Assembly: GCA_903880005.1 (NCBI GenBank)
Contig: CAIRNV010000021.1
Span: 1 to 37,715 of the forward strand
Source of the DNA: an uncultured Verrucomicrobiota bacterium
GTDB taxonomy: Bacteria > Verrucomicrobiota > Verrucomicrobiia > Limisphaerales > UBA9464
DNA length: 37,715 nt
Direction: 5' to 3'
Position 1 is the stretch's first letter. Every line of letters begins with the position of its first letter. Positions 1 through 6,442 of this stretch are shown here, piece after piece. The notes below the pieces were generated by a model. The model ran no database searches. It worked only from the letters and a program-made list of their open reading frames with translations, and was not told the origin of the DNA. Position numbers and translations under genes: made by a program.

Positions 1-101
1 GCTCGCTCCTCACAGACCTCTGCGGGTCTGCTCGTCACTCGCGCCTCGTTGGACACGAAAATCCCTCGCGGCGAAACACCAGCCATTTGTGAGACACGAC
101 A
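1..101. other. Intergenic stretch at window edge with a small hairpin
   Basis: No coding potential that I trust. It holds an inverted repeat, CAGACC (13-18) and GGTCTG (25-30), around a 6-nt loop. No T-run follows on either strand, so it is not a convincing terminator for the minus-strand gene that ends at 102. The GC-rich CGAG/CGCG-type sequence around it looks like intergenic repeat DNA, and the upstream part lies outside the window. Confidence 0.3.
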
Positions 102-962
102 CTAGAAACGCCAGGACACGTCGAAGGTCCAGCGGTCCTTGAGGATGGAGTTGGAAGCGAAGACGCCGTACTCGTAGCCGACGCCCAGGTCCAGGTTGGG
201 AAGCAGGCGGGAACGGAAGCCGCCGCCCACGGCGCCTTGGGTGCGACCCGAGGCGTCGGTCGATCCGAAGTTGATCAAGTCGAAGCCCTCGGAGTTCGCC
301 GAGATGGCGTCGGCCGAGCTGACGACGGTGAAGGCGTTGAAGGAGACAAACGGGATGAACCACCGGCACACCCAGTAGTCCAGTTGGGCCGAGTACCGGA
401 CGCTGGCGGTCTCCTTGCTGAACTCCACCGGGATGCGCCCGCCCACCAAGGCGGTGAGGTGGAGTTGATCCCAGCCCTTCATGGCCGAGACAAAAACGTT
501 GGCCTCGCCCTTGCCGTTGCCTTGGAGGACCTCGGAGTTGCCCGTCGGGAACTCAAAGGTGAATCCTGGCGTCACCACGAACTGGTGGTCGTCATTGCGG
601 AACAACTCGTACTTCAGCCCCGCTGCGAGGTCCGCCCATCCATCCCGATGCAACGGACCCGCCGGATCAATCTCCACGTAGCCGTCCTTGGTGGCGATGA
701 ACGCCAGCTTCTCGGTAAAGGCGTACCGCAGCTGGACGGCATAAAGGCGGATGTCGGTCGGCATCCCCAGGAAACCCGTGTCGGCACGTTGCAGCATGAC
801 CACGGGACGGACCTCCGACTGGATCAACGGGCTCTCGAAGAACACGGGGTTGGTGACGGGCGCGATGGTGTTTTCGAGCCAATCACCCGCGACGGCGGGC
901 GCGAGGGTTGCGAGGGCCGCGACGGCGGCGAGGAAGGGCGATCCGGGCACGTGTGATTTCAT
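102..962 (-). CDS. Predicted outer-membrane beta-barrel protein
   Basis: The 286-residue product starts with a typical Sec signal peptide: a short charged start, a hydrophobic Ala/Leu-rich core and a likely cleavage after APAVA at about residue 25. The mature part alternates polar and hydrophobic residues, is rich in aromatic residues and Gly, and ends in SWRF. A C-terminal aromatic residue is the usual beta-signal for BAM-mediated insertion into the outer membrane. Segments such as VTPGFTFEFPTGNSEVLQGNGKGEANVF resemble transporter-like or phenol-degradation MetA-like barrel proteins of uncharacterised role; I do not recognise a specific substrate. It is transcribed away from the tuf cluster. 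No clear Shine-Dalgarno precedes the ATG. A 20-bp palindrome lies 25-44 nt upstream of the start and could be an operator. Confidence 0.72.
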   Translation of the reverse strand: MKSHVPGSPFLAAVAALATLAPAVAGDWLENTIAPVTNPVFFESPLIQSEVRPVVMLQRADTGFLGMPTDIRLYAVQLRYAFTEKLAFIATKDGYVEIDPAGPLHRDGWADLAAGLKYELFRNDDHQFVVTPGFTFEFPTGNSEVLQGNGKGEANVFVSAMKGWDQLHLTALVGGRIPVEFSKETASVRYSAQLDYWVCRWFIPFVSFNAFTVVSSADAISANSEGFDLINFGSTDASGRTQGAVGGGFRSRLLPNLDLGVGYEYGVFASNSILKDRWTFDVSWRF

Positions 963-986
963 GTTGAGGACGATAGTGAGCTAGGA

Positions 987-1006
987 CGTGCATCGCGTGA
1001 TGCACG
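987..1006. promoter_or_regulatory. Perfect 8-bp inverted repeat upstream of the barrel-protein gene
   Basis: CGTGCATC (987-994), a 4-nt GCGT spacer, then GATGCACG (999-1006). It lies 25 nt before the start codon of the minus-strand gene at 962. The dyad could bind a dimeric regulator or form a hairpin in the mRNA leader. I could not find a good -35/-10 pair around it, so the role is inference. Confidence 0.35.
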
Positions 1007-1087
1007 ATCATTGGCGCATGTTGGCCACGCGTTGATCCGGCATGCAACCCGCATGGTGAAGGAAGGCCGACGCGGGGACGGACGCTC

Positions 1088-1116
1088 CGCCGCCGTCGAG
1101 CGGAGGATCGGCGGCG
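1088..1116. other. GC-rich inverted repeat in the 963-1414 intergenic region
   Basis: CGCCGCCG (1088-1095) pairs perfectly with CGGCGGCG (1109-1116), and a second overlapping dyad CTCCGC/GCGGAG (1085-1105) competes with it. No T-run follows. The rest of the 452-nt gap between the minus-strand gene and tRNA-Thr holds the palindromic repeat at 1141-1210 and a promoter at 1266-1295; I see no gene in it. Confidence 0.35.
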
Positions 1117-1140
1117 GGGGCAAAGCGGTCGGAGTCACAA

Positions 1141-1210
1141 CGATTCGGTTGGGAGGGACGTGATTGCGAGGCGGATCGAGCAAGCCAGCACGACCGATCC
1201 CACCGAATCG
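1141..1210. repeat. Palindromic intergenic repeat, short copy (copy A)
   Basis: A 70-bp element bounded by imperfect terminal inverted repeats: CGATTCGGTTGGGA at the left and, read on the other strand, CGATTCGGTGGGAT at the right. Its first about 37 bp match copy B (from 20941) at 33 of 37 positions, and its right arm GATCGAGCAAGC...ACGACCGATCC also matches B. Relative to B it lacks an internal stretch of about 85 bp and carries a small CAGC insertion. It lies between the divergent barrel-protein gene and the tRNA-Thr/tuf promoter. It carries no coding sequence and looks like a REP- or MITE-like element. Confidence 0.7.
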
Positions 1211-1265
1211 CTGCGTTGTGCCGGGGCGGCCGAGCAAGATTTTTTGCCCTGCTCCAGAAAAACCT

Positions 1266-1295
1266 TTGACAGGGAAAGAACAACTTCCGTAGAAG
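1266..1295 (+). promoter_or_regulatory. Probable sigma-70-type promoter for tRNA-Thr/tuf
   Basis: A perfect -35 TTGACA (1266-1271), 18 nt, then TAGAAG (1290-1295), preceded by TTCCG. A 17-nt spacing gives GTAGAA instead. The predicted transcript starts near 1302, about 113 nt before the tRNA-Thr 5' end. The TTCC-TAG layout recurs at other candidate promoters in this window (23856-23885, 26963-26991, 31055-31084). Confidence 0.5.
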
Positions 1296-1414
1296 GTTGG
1301 GCTCATTTGCGAGTTGCCATCGCTGGGGTTTCGGTTTGCGTCGGGAGACTGTGCAAGCCGGGGCTTTTGTCGTCATGAGGCGGCACGGTTCCGACGAGGG
1401 CAGGTGCGGGTGAG

Positions 1415-1490
<76 letters not shown>

Positions 1491-1560
1491 TCTGTGGCGG
1501 GGCGACTCTCCAAGTGAGAAGAGTTTGAGCGAAAGCAGAAATCGTTAACCAAGAAGTCAC

Positions 1561-2748
1561 ATGGCCAAGGATCAATTCCAGAGGACGAAGCCGCACATGA
1601 ACGTCGGCACCATCGGGCACGTCGATCACGGCAAGTCCACGCTGACCGCCGCGATTGTCGCCGTGCAAAGTCGCAAGAACCTCGCCCCGCCCATCTCGTA
1701 CGCCGACATCACCAAGGGCGGCACGGTCCGCGATGACACCAAGACCGTCACGATCGCGGTCTCGCACGTGGAATACGAGAGCCCGCTCCGTCACTACGCG
1801 CACGTGGACTGCCCGGGCCATGCCGACTACGTGAAGAACATGATCACCGGCGCCGCCCAAATGGATGGCGCAATCTTGGTAGTTTCGGCAGCCGATGGCC
1901 CGATGCCCCAGACGCGTGAGCACATCCTGTTGGCCCGCCAAGTCGGCGTGCCCTCCATCGTGGTCTTCCTGAACAAGGTGGACCTCTCCGAGGTTGACTT
2001 GATTGACCTCGTCGAGATGGAGATCCGCGAGCTGCTCAACAAGTATGGGTTCCCCGGCGACAAGACGCCCATCATCCGCGGCTCCGCGACGGCGGCCCTT
2101 GCGGGCACCGAGTCGGGCGAGAAGGCCATCGCCGACCTACTCGACGCCTTGGACACCTTCGTCCCCGAGCCCGTGCGCGAGGTGGACAAGCCGTTCCTGA
2201 TGTGCATCGAGGACGTGTTCAACATTGAAGGCCGTGGCACCGTCGTCACCGGTCGCGTCGAGCGCGGCGTCCTCAAGAAGATGGAGGAAGTCGAGATCGT
2301 CGGCCTCAAGGACACGCGCAAGACCACCGCGACGGACATCGAGATGTTCCGCAAGCTGCTCGACAGCGCCCAGTCGGGCGACAACGTCGGCATCCTGTTG
2401 CGCGGTGTGAAGAAGGAGGATGTCGAGCGTGGCATGGTTTTGGCCAAGCCCGGCTCCATCACCCCTCACACGTCCTTCAAGGCCGAGGTGTACGTCCTGA
2501 CGAAGGAAGAGGGTGGTCGCCACACTCCGTTCGTGAACAATTACCGGCCGCAGTTCTACTTCCGCACGTCGGACGTCACCGGGACGGTGACCCTGCCGGC
2601 GGGAGTGGAGATGGTGATGCCTGGCGACAACGTCACGGTCCAGGTTTCGCTGATCGCGCCGGTCGCCATGGAGAAGGGTCTCCGCTTCGCCATCCGTGAG
2701 GGTGGCAGGACCATTGGCGCGGGCCGCGTGGCCGAGGTCCTGACCTGA
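1561..2748 (+). CDS. tuf: Translation elongation factor Tu
   Basis: The 395-residue GTPase delivers aminoacyl-tRNA to the ribosomal A site. It shows the P-loop GHVDHGKS (19-26), the DCPGH motif with catalytic His87 (83-87), NKVD, and domains 2 and 3 ([15 protein letters not shown]; the C-terminal [13 protein letters not shown]). Length is normal (E. coli 393). Odd: the region between the P-loop and SHVEYE does not carry the usual PEE(K/R)xRGITI switch I. It has a shorter stretch, [19 protein letters not shown] (47-65), that keeps the Mg-binding Thr (Thr64) but replaces the Arg-Gly before it with Lys-Thr. I recall similar loops in planctomycete EF-Tu, so this is probably a lineage form and not a defect. 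A weak SD (AGAAG) precedes the ATG. It sits between tRNA-Thr and tRNA-Trp at the head of the secE-nusG-rpl-rpo string. Confidence 0.97.
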   Translation: MAKDQFQRTKPHMNVGTIGHVDHGKSTLTAAIVAVQSRKNLAPPISYADITKGGTVRDDTKTVTIAVSHVEYESPLRHYAHVDCPGHADYVKNMITGAAQMDGAILVVSAADGPMPQTREHILLARQVGVPSIVVFLNKVDLSEVDLIDLVEMEIRELLNKYGFPGDKTPIIRGSATAALAGTESGEKAIADLLDALDTFVPEPVREVDKPFLMCIEDVFNIEGRGTVVTGRVERGVLKKMEEVEIVGLKDTRKTTATDIEMFRKLLDSAQSGDNVGILLRGVKKEDVERGMVLAKPGSITPHTSFKAEVYVLTKEEGGRHTPFVNNYRPQFYFRTSDVTGTVTLPAGVEMVMPGDNVTVQVSLIAPVAMEKGLRFAIREGGRTIGAGRVAEVLT

Positions 2749-2769
2749 CCTCCGGTTTCAATTCGATGG

Positions 2770-2803
2770 GTGGCCGGGGATTGATTGCTGCATCCCCGGC
2801 CAC
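2770..2803 (+). other. Strong hairpin between tuf and tRNA-Trp
   Basis: GTGGCCGGGGA (2770-2780) pairs perfectly with TCCCCGGCCAC (2793-2803) around a 12-nt loop. There is no downstream T-run, so it is not a standard intrinsic terminator. It may stabilise the 3' end of tuf mRNA or act as a processing or partial termination element between tuf and the downstream tRNA genes. Confidence 0.6.
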
Positions 2804-2834
2804 TGGGCAGCATGGTGGCAGCAAACGACACGAC

Positions 2835-2910
2835 AGGGCGTTAGCTCAATTGGTAGAGTAGCGGTCTCCAAAACCGTTGGTTGGGGGTTCGAGTCCCTCA
2901 CGCCCTGCCA
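2835..2910 (+). tRNA. tRNA-Trp (anticodon CCA)
   Basis: A 76-nt cloverleaf: acceptor AGGGCGT/ACGCCCT, D arm GCTC...GAGT, anticodon stem GCGGT/ACCGT with loop CTCCAAA (anticodon CCA at 2868-2870), T loop TTCGAGT and an encoded CCA at 2908-2910. The position between tuf and secE is the classic one for tRNA-Trp in many bacteria. Confidence 0.97.
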
Positions 2911-2917
2911 GCCGTCC

Positions 2918-3007
2918 GGAGGGGTGGCAGAGTGGTCGATTGCGGCGGTCTTGAAAACCGCTGTGGACGCAAGTCCACCGGGGGTTCGAATCCCTCCCCC
3001 TCCGCCA
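2918..3007 (+). tRNA. tRNA-Ser (anticodon TGA)
   Basis: A 90-nt type II tRNA. The acceptor GGAGGGG pairs with CCCCTCC, the anticodon stem GCGGT/ACCGC holds loop CTTGAAA with anticodon TGA (2952-2954), and a long variable arm (TGGAC-GCAA-GTCCA) identifies it as Ser class. CCA is encoded at 3005-3007. Only 7 nt separate it from tRNA-Trp, and 7 nt separate its CCA from the secE start codon. Confidence 0.96.
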
Positions 3008-3014
3008 TGAAGAC

Positions 3015-3278
3015 GTGAACACGAAATTTTACATACAGCTCGCGGTCTGGAGCGCGGTGATCTTGGGTGCGTTTGCCTTGGCATGGCGCGCCGGCTGGAT
3101 TGCCAAGATTGCCACCTACCTCGAGGAAACCCGGGAGGAACTCCGGAAGTGCAACTGGCCCACGCGTGACGAGCTTTGGAATTCCACGGTCTTGGTGTTT
3201 CTCGTGATTGTTGCCTTGGGCTTGTTCACCATCGGGTCCGACTACGTCATCCTGAAGGCCGTGCGTTCCCTCCTGTAA
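3015..3278 (+). CDS. secE: Preprotein translocase subunit SecE
   Basis: The 87-residue membrane protein is the small subunit that clamps SecY in the Sec translocon. The conserved amphipathic segment EETREELRKCNWPTRDELWN (38-57) is followed by the essential transmembrane helix (about 58-80). An additional hydrophobic segment spans about 6-30. The start is GTG at 3015. The ATG at 3007 overlaps the tRNA-Ser CCA, but reads ATG AAG ACG TGA, a different frame that stops at once. No other in-frame start or internal Met near the N-terminus is available. The leader between the tRNA and the GTG is only TGAAGAC, so once the tRNA is matured the mRNA would be nearly leaderless. It is followed 70 nt later by nusG, the usual neighbour. 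Confidence 0.95.
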   Translation: MNTKFYIQLAVWSAVILGAFALAWRAGWIAKIATYLEETREELRKCNWPTRDELWNSTVLVFLVIVALGLFTIGSDYVILKAVRSLL

Positions 3279-3348
3279 TCCCAAGAGGTCAGCCCACAGC
3301 GAAGCCCTCGCCAACATTACAGGCCGGTTACACCGAGAAACCAAAACC

Positions 3349-3897
3349 ATGAAGCACCGCTGGTACGCCTTGCATTGCCTTGCCGGACAGGAGCAAAAAG
3401 TCCGGGACAGCATCCAGCGTCGTCTTCGGACCGACGAGATGGAGCCTTACATCAATGAGGTTCTCGTCCCGATGGAGAAGGTTGTGGAGGTTCGTGGCGG
3501 CAAGAAGACGGTCACCAACCGCAAGCTCCACCCGGGGTACGTTTACATCGAGATGCTCCTCTTGGACGACGGTCTCCGCCCGTTGGAGAAGCCGTGGTAT
3601 TTCATCAAGGACATCCAAGGGGTGATTGGGTTCGTGGGCGGCGAGCGTCCGATGGAGGTCACCGAGGACGAGATTGCCACGATCAAGGCCCAGGTGCTGG
3701 ACAGCGAGGATGTCGAGAGGCCCAAGGTTGCCTTCGACGTGGGCGAGACCGTCAAGATTAACGACGGCCCGTTCCTGAACTTCAGCGGCGTCATCGAGGA
3801 GGTCGAGCCGGAGAAGGGCAAGCTAAAGGTCACCGTCGATATCTTCGGCCGTAAAACCCCTGTCGAGCTGGAGTATTGGCAGGTGGAGAAGGCCTGA
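3349..3897 (+). CDS. nusG: Transcription termination/antitermination factor NusG
   Basis: The 182-residue protein binds the RNA polymerase clamp through its NGN domain and couples elongation to Rho or the ribosome through its KOW domain. The start MKHRWYALHCLAGQEQKV is the typical NGN opening. The KOW domain (about residues 125-182) shows GPFLNFSGVIEEVEPEKGKL and ends in IFGRKTPVELEYWQVEK, as in most bacterial NusG. Length is normal (E. coli 181). It lies between secE and rplK, as in many bacterial genomes, in the same orientation with a 71-nt gap to rplK that holds two hairpins. Confidence 0.97.
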   Translation: MKHRWYALHCLAGQEQKVRDSIQRRLRTDEMEPYINEVLVPMEKVVEVRGGKKTVTNRKLHPGYVYIEMLLLDDGLRPLEKPWYFIKDIQGVIGFVGGERPMEVTEDEIATIKAQVLDSEDVERPKVAFDVGETVKINDGPFLNFSGVIEEVEPEKGKLKVTVDIFGRKTPVELEYWQVEKA

Positions 3898-3906
3898 GGC
3901 AGGAAC

Positions 3907-3949
3907 TTTCAAGGCATTTTTGAAACCAAAACGGGCCCCGCAAGGGCCC
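3907..3949 (+). promoter_or_regulatory. Two hairpins in the nusG-rplK leader
   Basis: The first stem is TTTCAA (3907-3912) with TTGAAA (3920-3925). The second is GGGCCC (3933-3938) with GGGCCC (3944-3949) around CGCAA. In E. coli the L11 (rplK-rplA) mRNA leader is bound by L1 as feedback control. These hairpins are in the right place for such control, but I cannot match them to an L1 site with confidence. Confidence 0.35.
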
Positions 3950-3968
3950 TGAAAGATCGAGCGAAGTT

Positions 3969-4394
3969 ATGGCGAAGAAGAAAACGGGCGAGGTTAAGCT
4001 GCAAATCGCGGCCGGGCAGGCGAATCCCGCCCCGCCCGTGGGTCCCGCGCTGGGCTCCCAAGGCATCAACATCATGGCGTTTTGCAAGGAGTTCAACGCC
4101 GCGACCAAGGACAAGGCCGGCCTGGTGATCCCGGTGATCATCAGTGTTTACCAGGACAAGTCGTTCACCTTCATACTCAAGTCCCCCCCGGCCTCCGTGC
4201 TCCTCAAGAAGGCCGCCGGCGTCGCCTCGGGCTCCAAGGTCCCTCACAAGGACAAGGTGGGGAAGGTCACCCGCAAGCAAGTGCTCGAGATCGTGAAGCT
4301 CAAGGGGGCCGACCTCAACGCCAACAGCGAGGAGGCCGCGATTCGCATGGTCTCCGGAACGGCCCGCAGCATGGGCATCGATGTCGTCGGCTAA
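3969..4394 (+). CDS. rplK: 50S ribosomal protein L11
   Basis: The 141-residue protein forms the L7/L12 stalk base with 23S rRNA helices 43/44 and is contacted by EF-G and release factors. It has the N-terminal signature [20 protein letters not shown] (10-29), the [12 protein letters not shown] stretch, the mid-protein [13 protein letters not shown] and the C-terminal rRNA-binding part ending in MGIDVVG. Length matches the family (E. coli 142). A purine-rich GAGCGAAG precedes the ATG. rplA follows 66 nt later. Confidence 0.98.
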   Translation: MAKKKTGEVKLQIAAGQANPAPPVGPALGSQGINIMAFCKEFNAATKDKAGLVIPVIISVYQDKSFTFILKSPPASVLLKKAAGVASGSKVPHKDKVGKVTRKQVLEIVKLKGADLNANSEEAAIRMVSGTARSMGIDVVG

Positions 4395-4418
4395 GGACCT
4401 TTTCACAACAGGACACCC

Positions 4419-4445
4419 ATGCGGGAGGATGTTCTCATCCGTTAG
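4419..4445 (+). other. Eight-codon open frame with hairpin in the rplK-rplA gap
   Basis: ATG CGG GAG GAT GTT CTC ATC CGT TAG spans a small hairpin, GGATG (4427-4431) with CATCC (4436-4440). It could be a leader peptide or chance; no ribosome-binding site is evident. Confidence 0.15.
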
Positions 4446-4460
4446 CACCGCCCAAAAAAC

Positions 4461-5156
4461 ATGCCAAGCAAGCGATACAAAAAGGCCCTGGAGCTCGTTG
4501 CCCCGGGCAAAACCTACAACCTGAAGGAGGGGATCGAGGTCCTCGGGAAGTTCCCCCGCGCCAAGTTCGTCGAGAGCATCGACCTTGCGTTCCAGTTGGG
4601 CGTTGATCCCAAGCAGTCGGACCAAATGGTCCGCGGGACCGTCCCCCTTCCTCACGGATCGGGCAAGACGGTTCGGGTGCTGGTCTTCGCCAAGCCCGGG
4701 GCCGCTGCGGAGGCCGCCAAGGCCGCCGGGGCCGAGTTCGTCGGCTTCGATGACATGATCCGCAAGTGCAACGAGGGTTGGACGGACTTCGACGTCGCGA
4801 TTGCGACGCCCGAGGCGATGACGGAGGTCCGCAAGCTGGGCAAGGTGCTTGGTCCCCGCGGCCTGATGCCCAATCCCAAGACGGGAACGGTGACCGAAGA
4901 CACGGCGAAGGCTGTTCGTGAGGTCAAGGCCGGGCGGGTTGAGTTCAAGATCGACAAGGCCGCCAACGTCCACGTGGCGGTGGGCAAGGCCAGCTTCACG
5001 CCCCAGCAGGTGGCCGAGAACGCCCGGGCTGTCATTGAGGCCGTGCAAAAGGCGAGGCCTGCTAGTGCGAAGGGCACCTTTGTCCGATCCATAACGCTTT
5101 CCCTCACCATGAGCCCGGGCATCCGGCTCGACACCCGCGAGTTCGCCAACGCCTAA
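4461..5156 (+). CDS. rplA: 50S ribosomal protein L1
   Basis: The 231-residue protein binds the mobile L1 stalk of 23S rRNA near the E site and in many bacteria represses its own operon by binding the mRNA. Characteristic segments are FVESIDLAFQLGVDPKQSDQ, the VRGTVPLPHGSGKTVRVLVF block, and LGPRGLMPNPKTGTVT (about 132-147). The C-terminal FVRSITLSLTMSPGIRLD is also typical. Length is normal (E. coli 234). Only 12 nt separate it from rplJ, so the two are translationally linked or nearly so. Confidence 0.98.
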   Translation: MPSKRYKKALELVAPGKTYNLKEGIEVLGKFPRAKFVESIDLAFQLGVDPKQSDQMVRGTVPLPHGSGKTVRVLVFAKPGAAAEAAKAAGAEFVGFDDMIRKCNEGWTDFDVAIATPEAMTEVRKLGKVLGPRGLMPNPKTGTVTEDTAKAVREVKAGRVEFKIDKAANVHVAVGKASFTPQQVAENARAVIEAVQKARPASAKGTFVRSITLSLTMSPGIRLDTREFANA

Positions 5157-5168
5157 CCCCCATTAGCC

Positions 5169-5678
5169 ATGCGCGCTGAAAAGAAATTCATCTCCGCGGA
5201 GTACGTTGCCCGCCTGTCCCAGTCCCCCTTCTTCATTGTCGTGGACTACCGGGGCCTCTCGGTTGCCCAGTTCTCCGAGCTGCGCAAGCGCCTTCGGGCC
5301 GCCGGGGCCGAGGCCCACGTGGTGAAGAACAACTTGTTCCGCATCGCCGCCAAGGAGGCGGGCGTGGCGGACTTGGGCGACAGCCTGTCCGGCCAAATCG
5401 CCATCGTGAGCGGCCCGAAGGACATCGCGGCCGCCGCGAAGGTCATCAAGACCTACCAAGCCGAGTTCGAGAAGCCGAAGCTTCAATTTGGCTACCTTGG
5501 CTCCAAGCCCTTGAAGGCCGACGAGGTCCGCGCGATCGCCGATCTGCCTCCCCTGCCCGTGTTGCAGGGCAAGTTGCTAGGCCTGCTGAACGCCCCGGCC
5601 CAGAAGCTGGCCTCGATCATCAACACCCCGGGTGGACAGCTCGCCCGGGTCATCAAGGCCAAGGCCGACAAGGCCTAG
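5169..5678 (+). CDS. rplJ: 50S ribosomal protein L10
   Basis: The 169-residue protein anchors L7/L12 dimers to the ribosome through its C-terminal helix. The N-terminal part carries FFIVVDYRGLSVAQFSELRK and AHVVKNNLFRIA, which fit the L10 rRNA-binding domain. The Ala/Lys-rich tail LNAPAQKLASIINTPGGQLARVIKA carries the L12-binding helix. There is no room for an E. coli-type L10 leader upstream because rplA ends 12 nt before the ATG; leader-like structure lies instead ahead of rplL. Confidence 0.97.
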   Translation: MRAEKKFISAEYVARLSQSPFFIVVDYRGLSVAQFSELRKRLRAAGAEAHVVKNNLFRIAAKEAGVADLGDSLSGQIAIVSGPKDIAAAAKVIKTYQAEFEKPKLQFGYLGSKPLKADEVRAIADLPPLPVLQGKLLGLLNAPAQKLASIINTPGGQLARVIKAKADKA

Positions 5679-5697
5679 CCTCGGGATTTCGCTCCGT

Positions 5698-5761
5698 TCC
5701 CCGCGTGGGGACCGGGCATCACAAACACAAAAGTAAATCGTCGGTCCACGGGCGGTGGACC
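5698..5761 (+). promoter_or_regulatory. Two hairpins in the rplJ-rplL gap
   Basis: TCCCC (5698-5702) pairs with GGGGA (5707-5711) around GCGT, and GGTCCAC (5743-5749) pairs perfectly with GTGGACC (5755-5761). Neither has a T-run. The 129-nt gap may adjust the ratio of L12 to L10, which is 4:1 or 6:1 in ribosomes; this role is inference. Confidence 0.35.
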
Positions 5762-5807
5762 AATGCGGGGTCGCCACCACGCCGACGAGACGAAGGACAA
5801 ACACACC

Positions 5808-6200
5808 ATGGCAGACATCAATACGTTGGTTGAGGAACTCAGCAAGCTGACCGTCCTGGAGGCGGCCGACTTGGTGAAGAAGCTGGAGGAGAAGTGGGGC
5901 GTTTCCGCTGCTGCGCCCGTGGCCGTTGCCGCCGTTGCGGCGGCTGGCGGTGGCGCCGCTGCGGCACCCGCCGCCGAGGCCAAGGACACCTTTGACGTGA
6001 TCCTCGCGTCCGTTCCCGCGGACAAGAAGATCGGCGTCATCAAGGCGGTTCGCGAGGTCAAGGCCGGCTTGGGCCTGGCCGAGGCGAAGGCCTTGGTTGA
6101 GGGTGCCCCGAAGCCTGTGCTCGAGGGTGCCCCGAAGGCCGAGGCCGAGGCCGCCAAGAAGAAGCTCGAGGAGGCCGGCGGCAAGGTGGAGCTCAAGTAG
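5808..6200 (+). CDS. rplL: 50S ribosomal protein L7/L12
   Basis: The 130-residue product is the multicopy stalk protein that recruits translational GTPases. The N-terminal dimerisation and L10-binding domain ([23 protein letters not shown]) is followed by an Ala-rich hinge (about 35-58) and the C-terminal factor-binding domain with [28 protein letters not shown] chose the ATG at 5808; an in-frame ATG at 5763 would add 15 residues unlike the family. A GAAGGA SD lies 10 nt upstream of the chosen start. The hinge is slightly longer than in E. coli (121 residues total). Confidence 0.97.
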   Translation: MADINTLVEELSKLTVLEAADLVKKLEEKWGVSAAAPVAVAAVAAAGGGAAAAPAAEAKDTFDVILASVPADKKIGVIKAVREVKAGLGLAEAKALVEGAPKPVLEGAPKAEAEAAKKKLEEAGGKVELK

Positions 6201-6215
6201 TCTTACTGGCTCCTG

Positions 6216-6264
6216 TTCAGGGGGCCCTTGCCTTGCCCGTGGCAGGGCAGGGGTCCTCCCTGAA
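6216..6264 (+). other. Long stem-loop directly after rplL
   Basis: The arm from 6216 (TTCAGGGGG...TTGCC) pairs with the arm ending at 6264 (...CCCTGAA) over about 22 base pairs, with a few G-U pairs and one bulge. No T-run follows. In E. coli the rplL-rpoB gap holds an attenuator and an RNase III site; this stem is in the same place and could play either role. Confidence 0.55.
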
Positions 6265-6273
6265 AAACATCCA

Positions 6274-6301
6274 TTGGAAATCGAATAACCTGCGATATCA
6301 T
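6274..6301 (+). promoter_or_regulatory. Possible internal promoter for rpoBC
   Basis: TTGGAA (6274-6279), 16 nt, TATCAT (6296-6301). It lies directly after the long stem-loop and 142 nt ahead of rpoB. The -10 is good and the -35 and spacing are fair. Transcripts from it would carry the two leader hairpins at 6338-6420. Confidence 0.3.
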
Positions 6302-6337
6302 CTGTCTTGACTGGTCATAAGGGCCGTTCGACGAGTG

Positions 6338-6420
6338 CCGGCGCGTTTGCTTGAATCCCAAAACGCCGGAACCCGTCGCATTGTCGTTTTCACCGGACAC
6401 GATCCTGTCGCAAGACAGGA
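6338..6420 (+). promoter_or_regulatory. Two leader hairpins ahead of rpoB
   Basis: CCGGCG..TTT (6338-6348) pairs with AAACGCCGG (6361-6369), with a 2-nt bulge. TCCTGTC (6403-6409) pairs perfectly with GACAGGA (6414-6420) around a GCAA loop, a stable GNRA tetraloop. The second ends 22 nt before the rpoB ATG and just upstream of its SD, so it could affect rpoB translation. In E. coli rpoB is under autogenous translational control; a link here is inference. Confidence 0.45.
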
Positions 6421-6442
6421 ATCCAATTATTACGAGGTCGCA

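Noticed and set aside
5679-5807. E. coli-type L10 leader
   Set aside because: It should precede rplJ, where only 12 nt are available; the structures found lie before rplL instead.
6040-6200. Apparent internal duplication in L7/L12 ([18 protein letters not shown])
   Set aside because: The stretch aligns in length with the normal C-terminal domain, so the likeness of the two GAPK units is chance and not an insertion.
6335-6442. N-terminal extension of RpoB from an ATG at 6335
   Set aside because: The extra 36 residues are unlike RpoB, run through two leader hairpins, and the ATG at 6443 has a well-placed SD.
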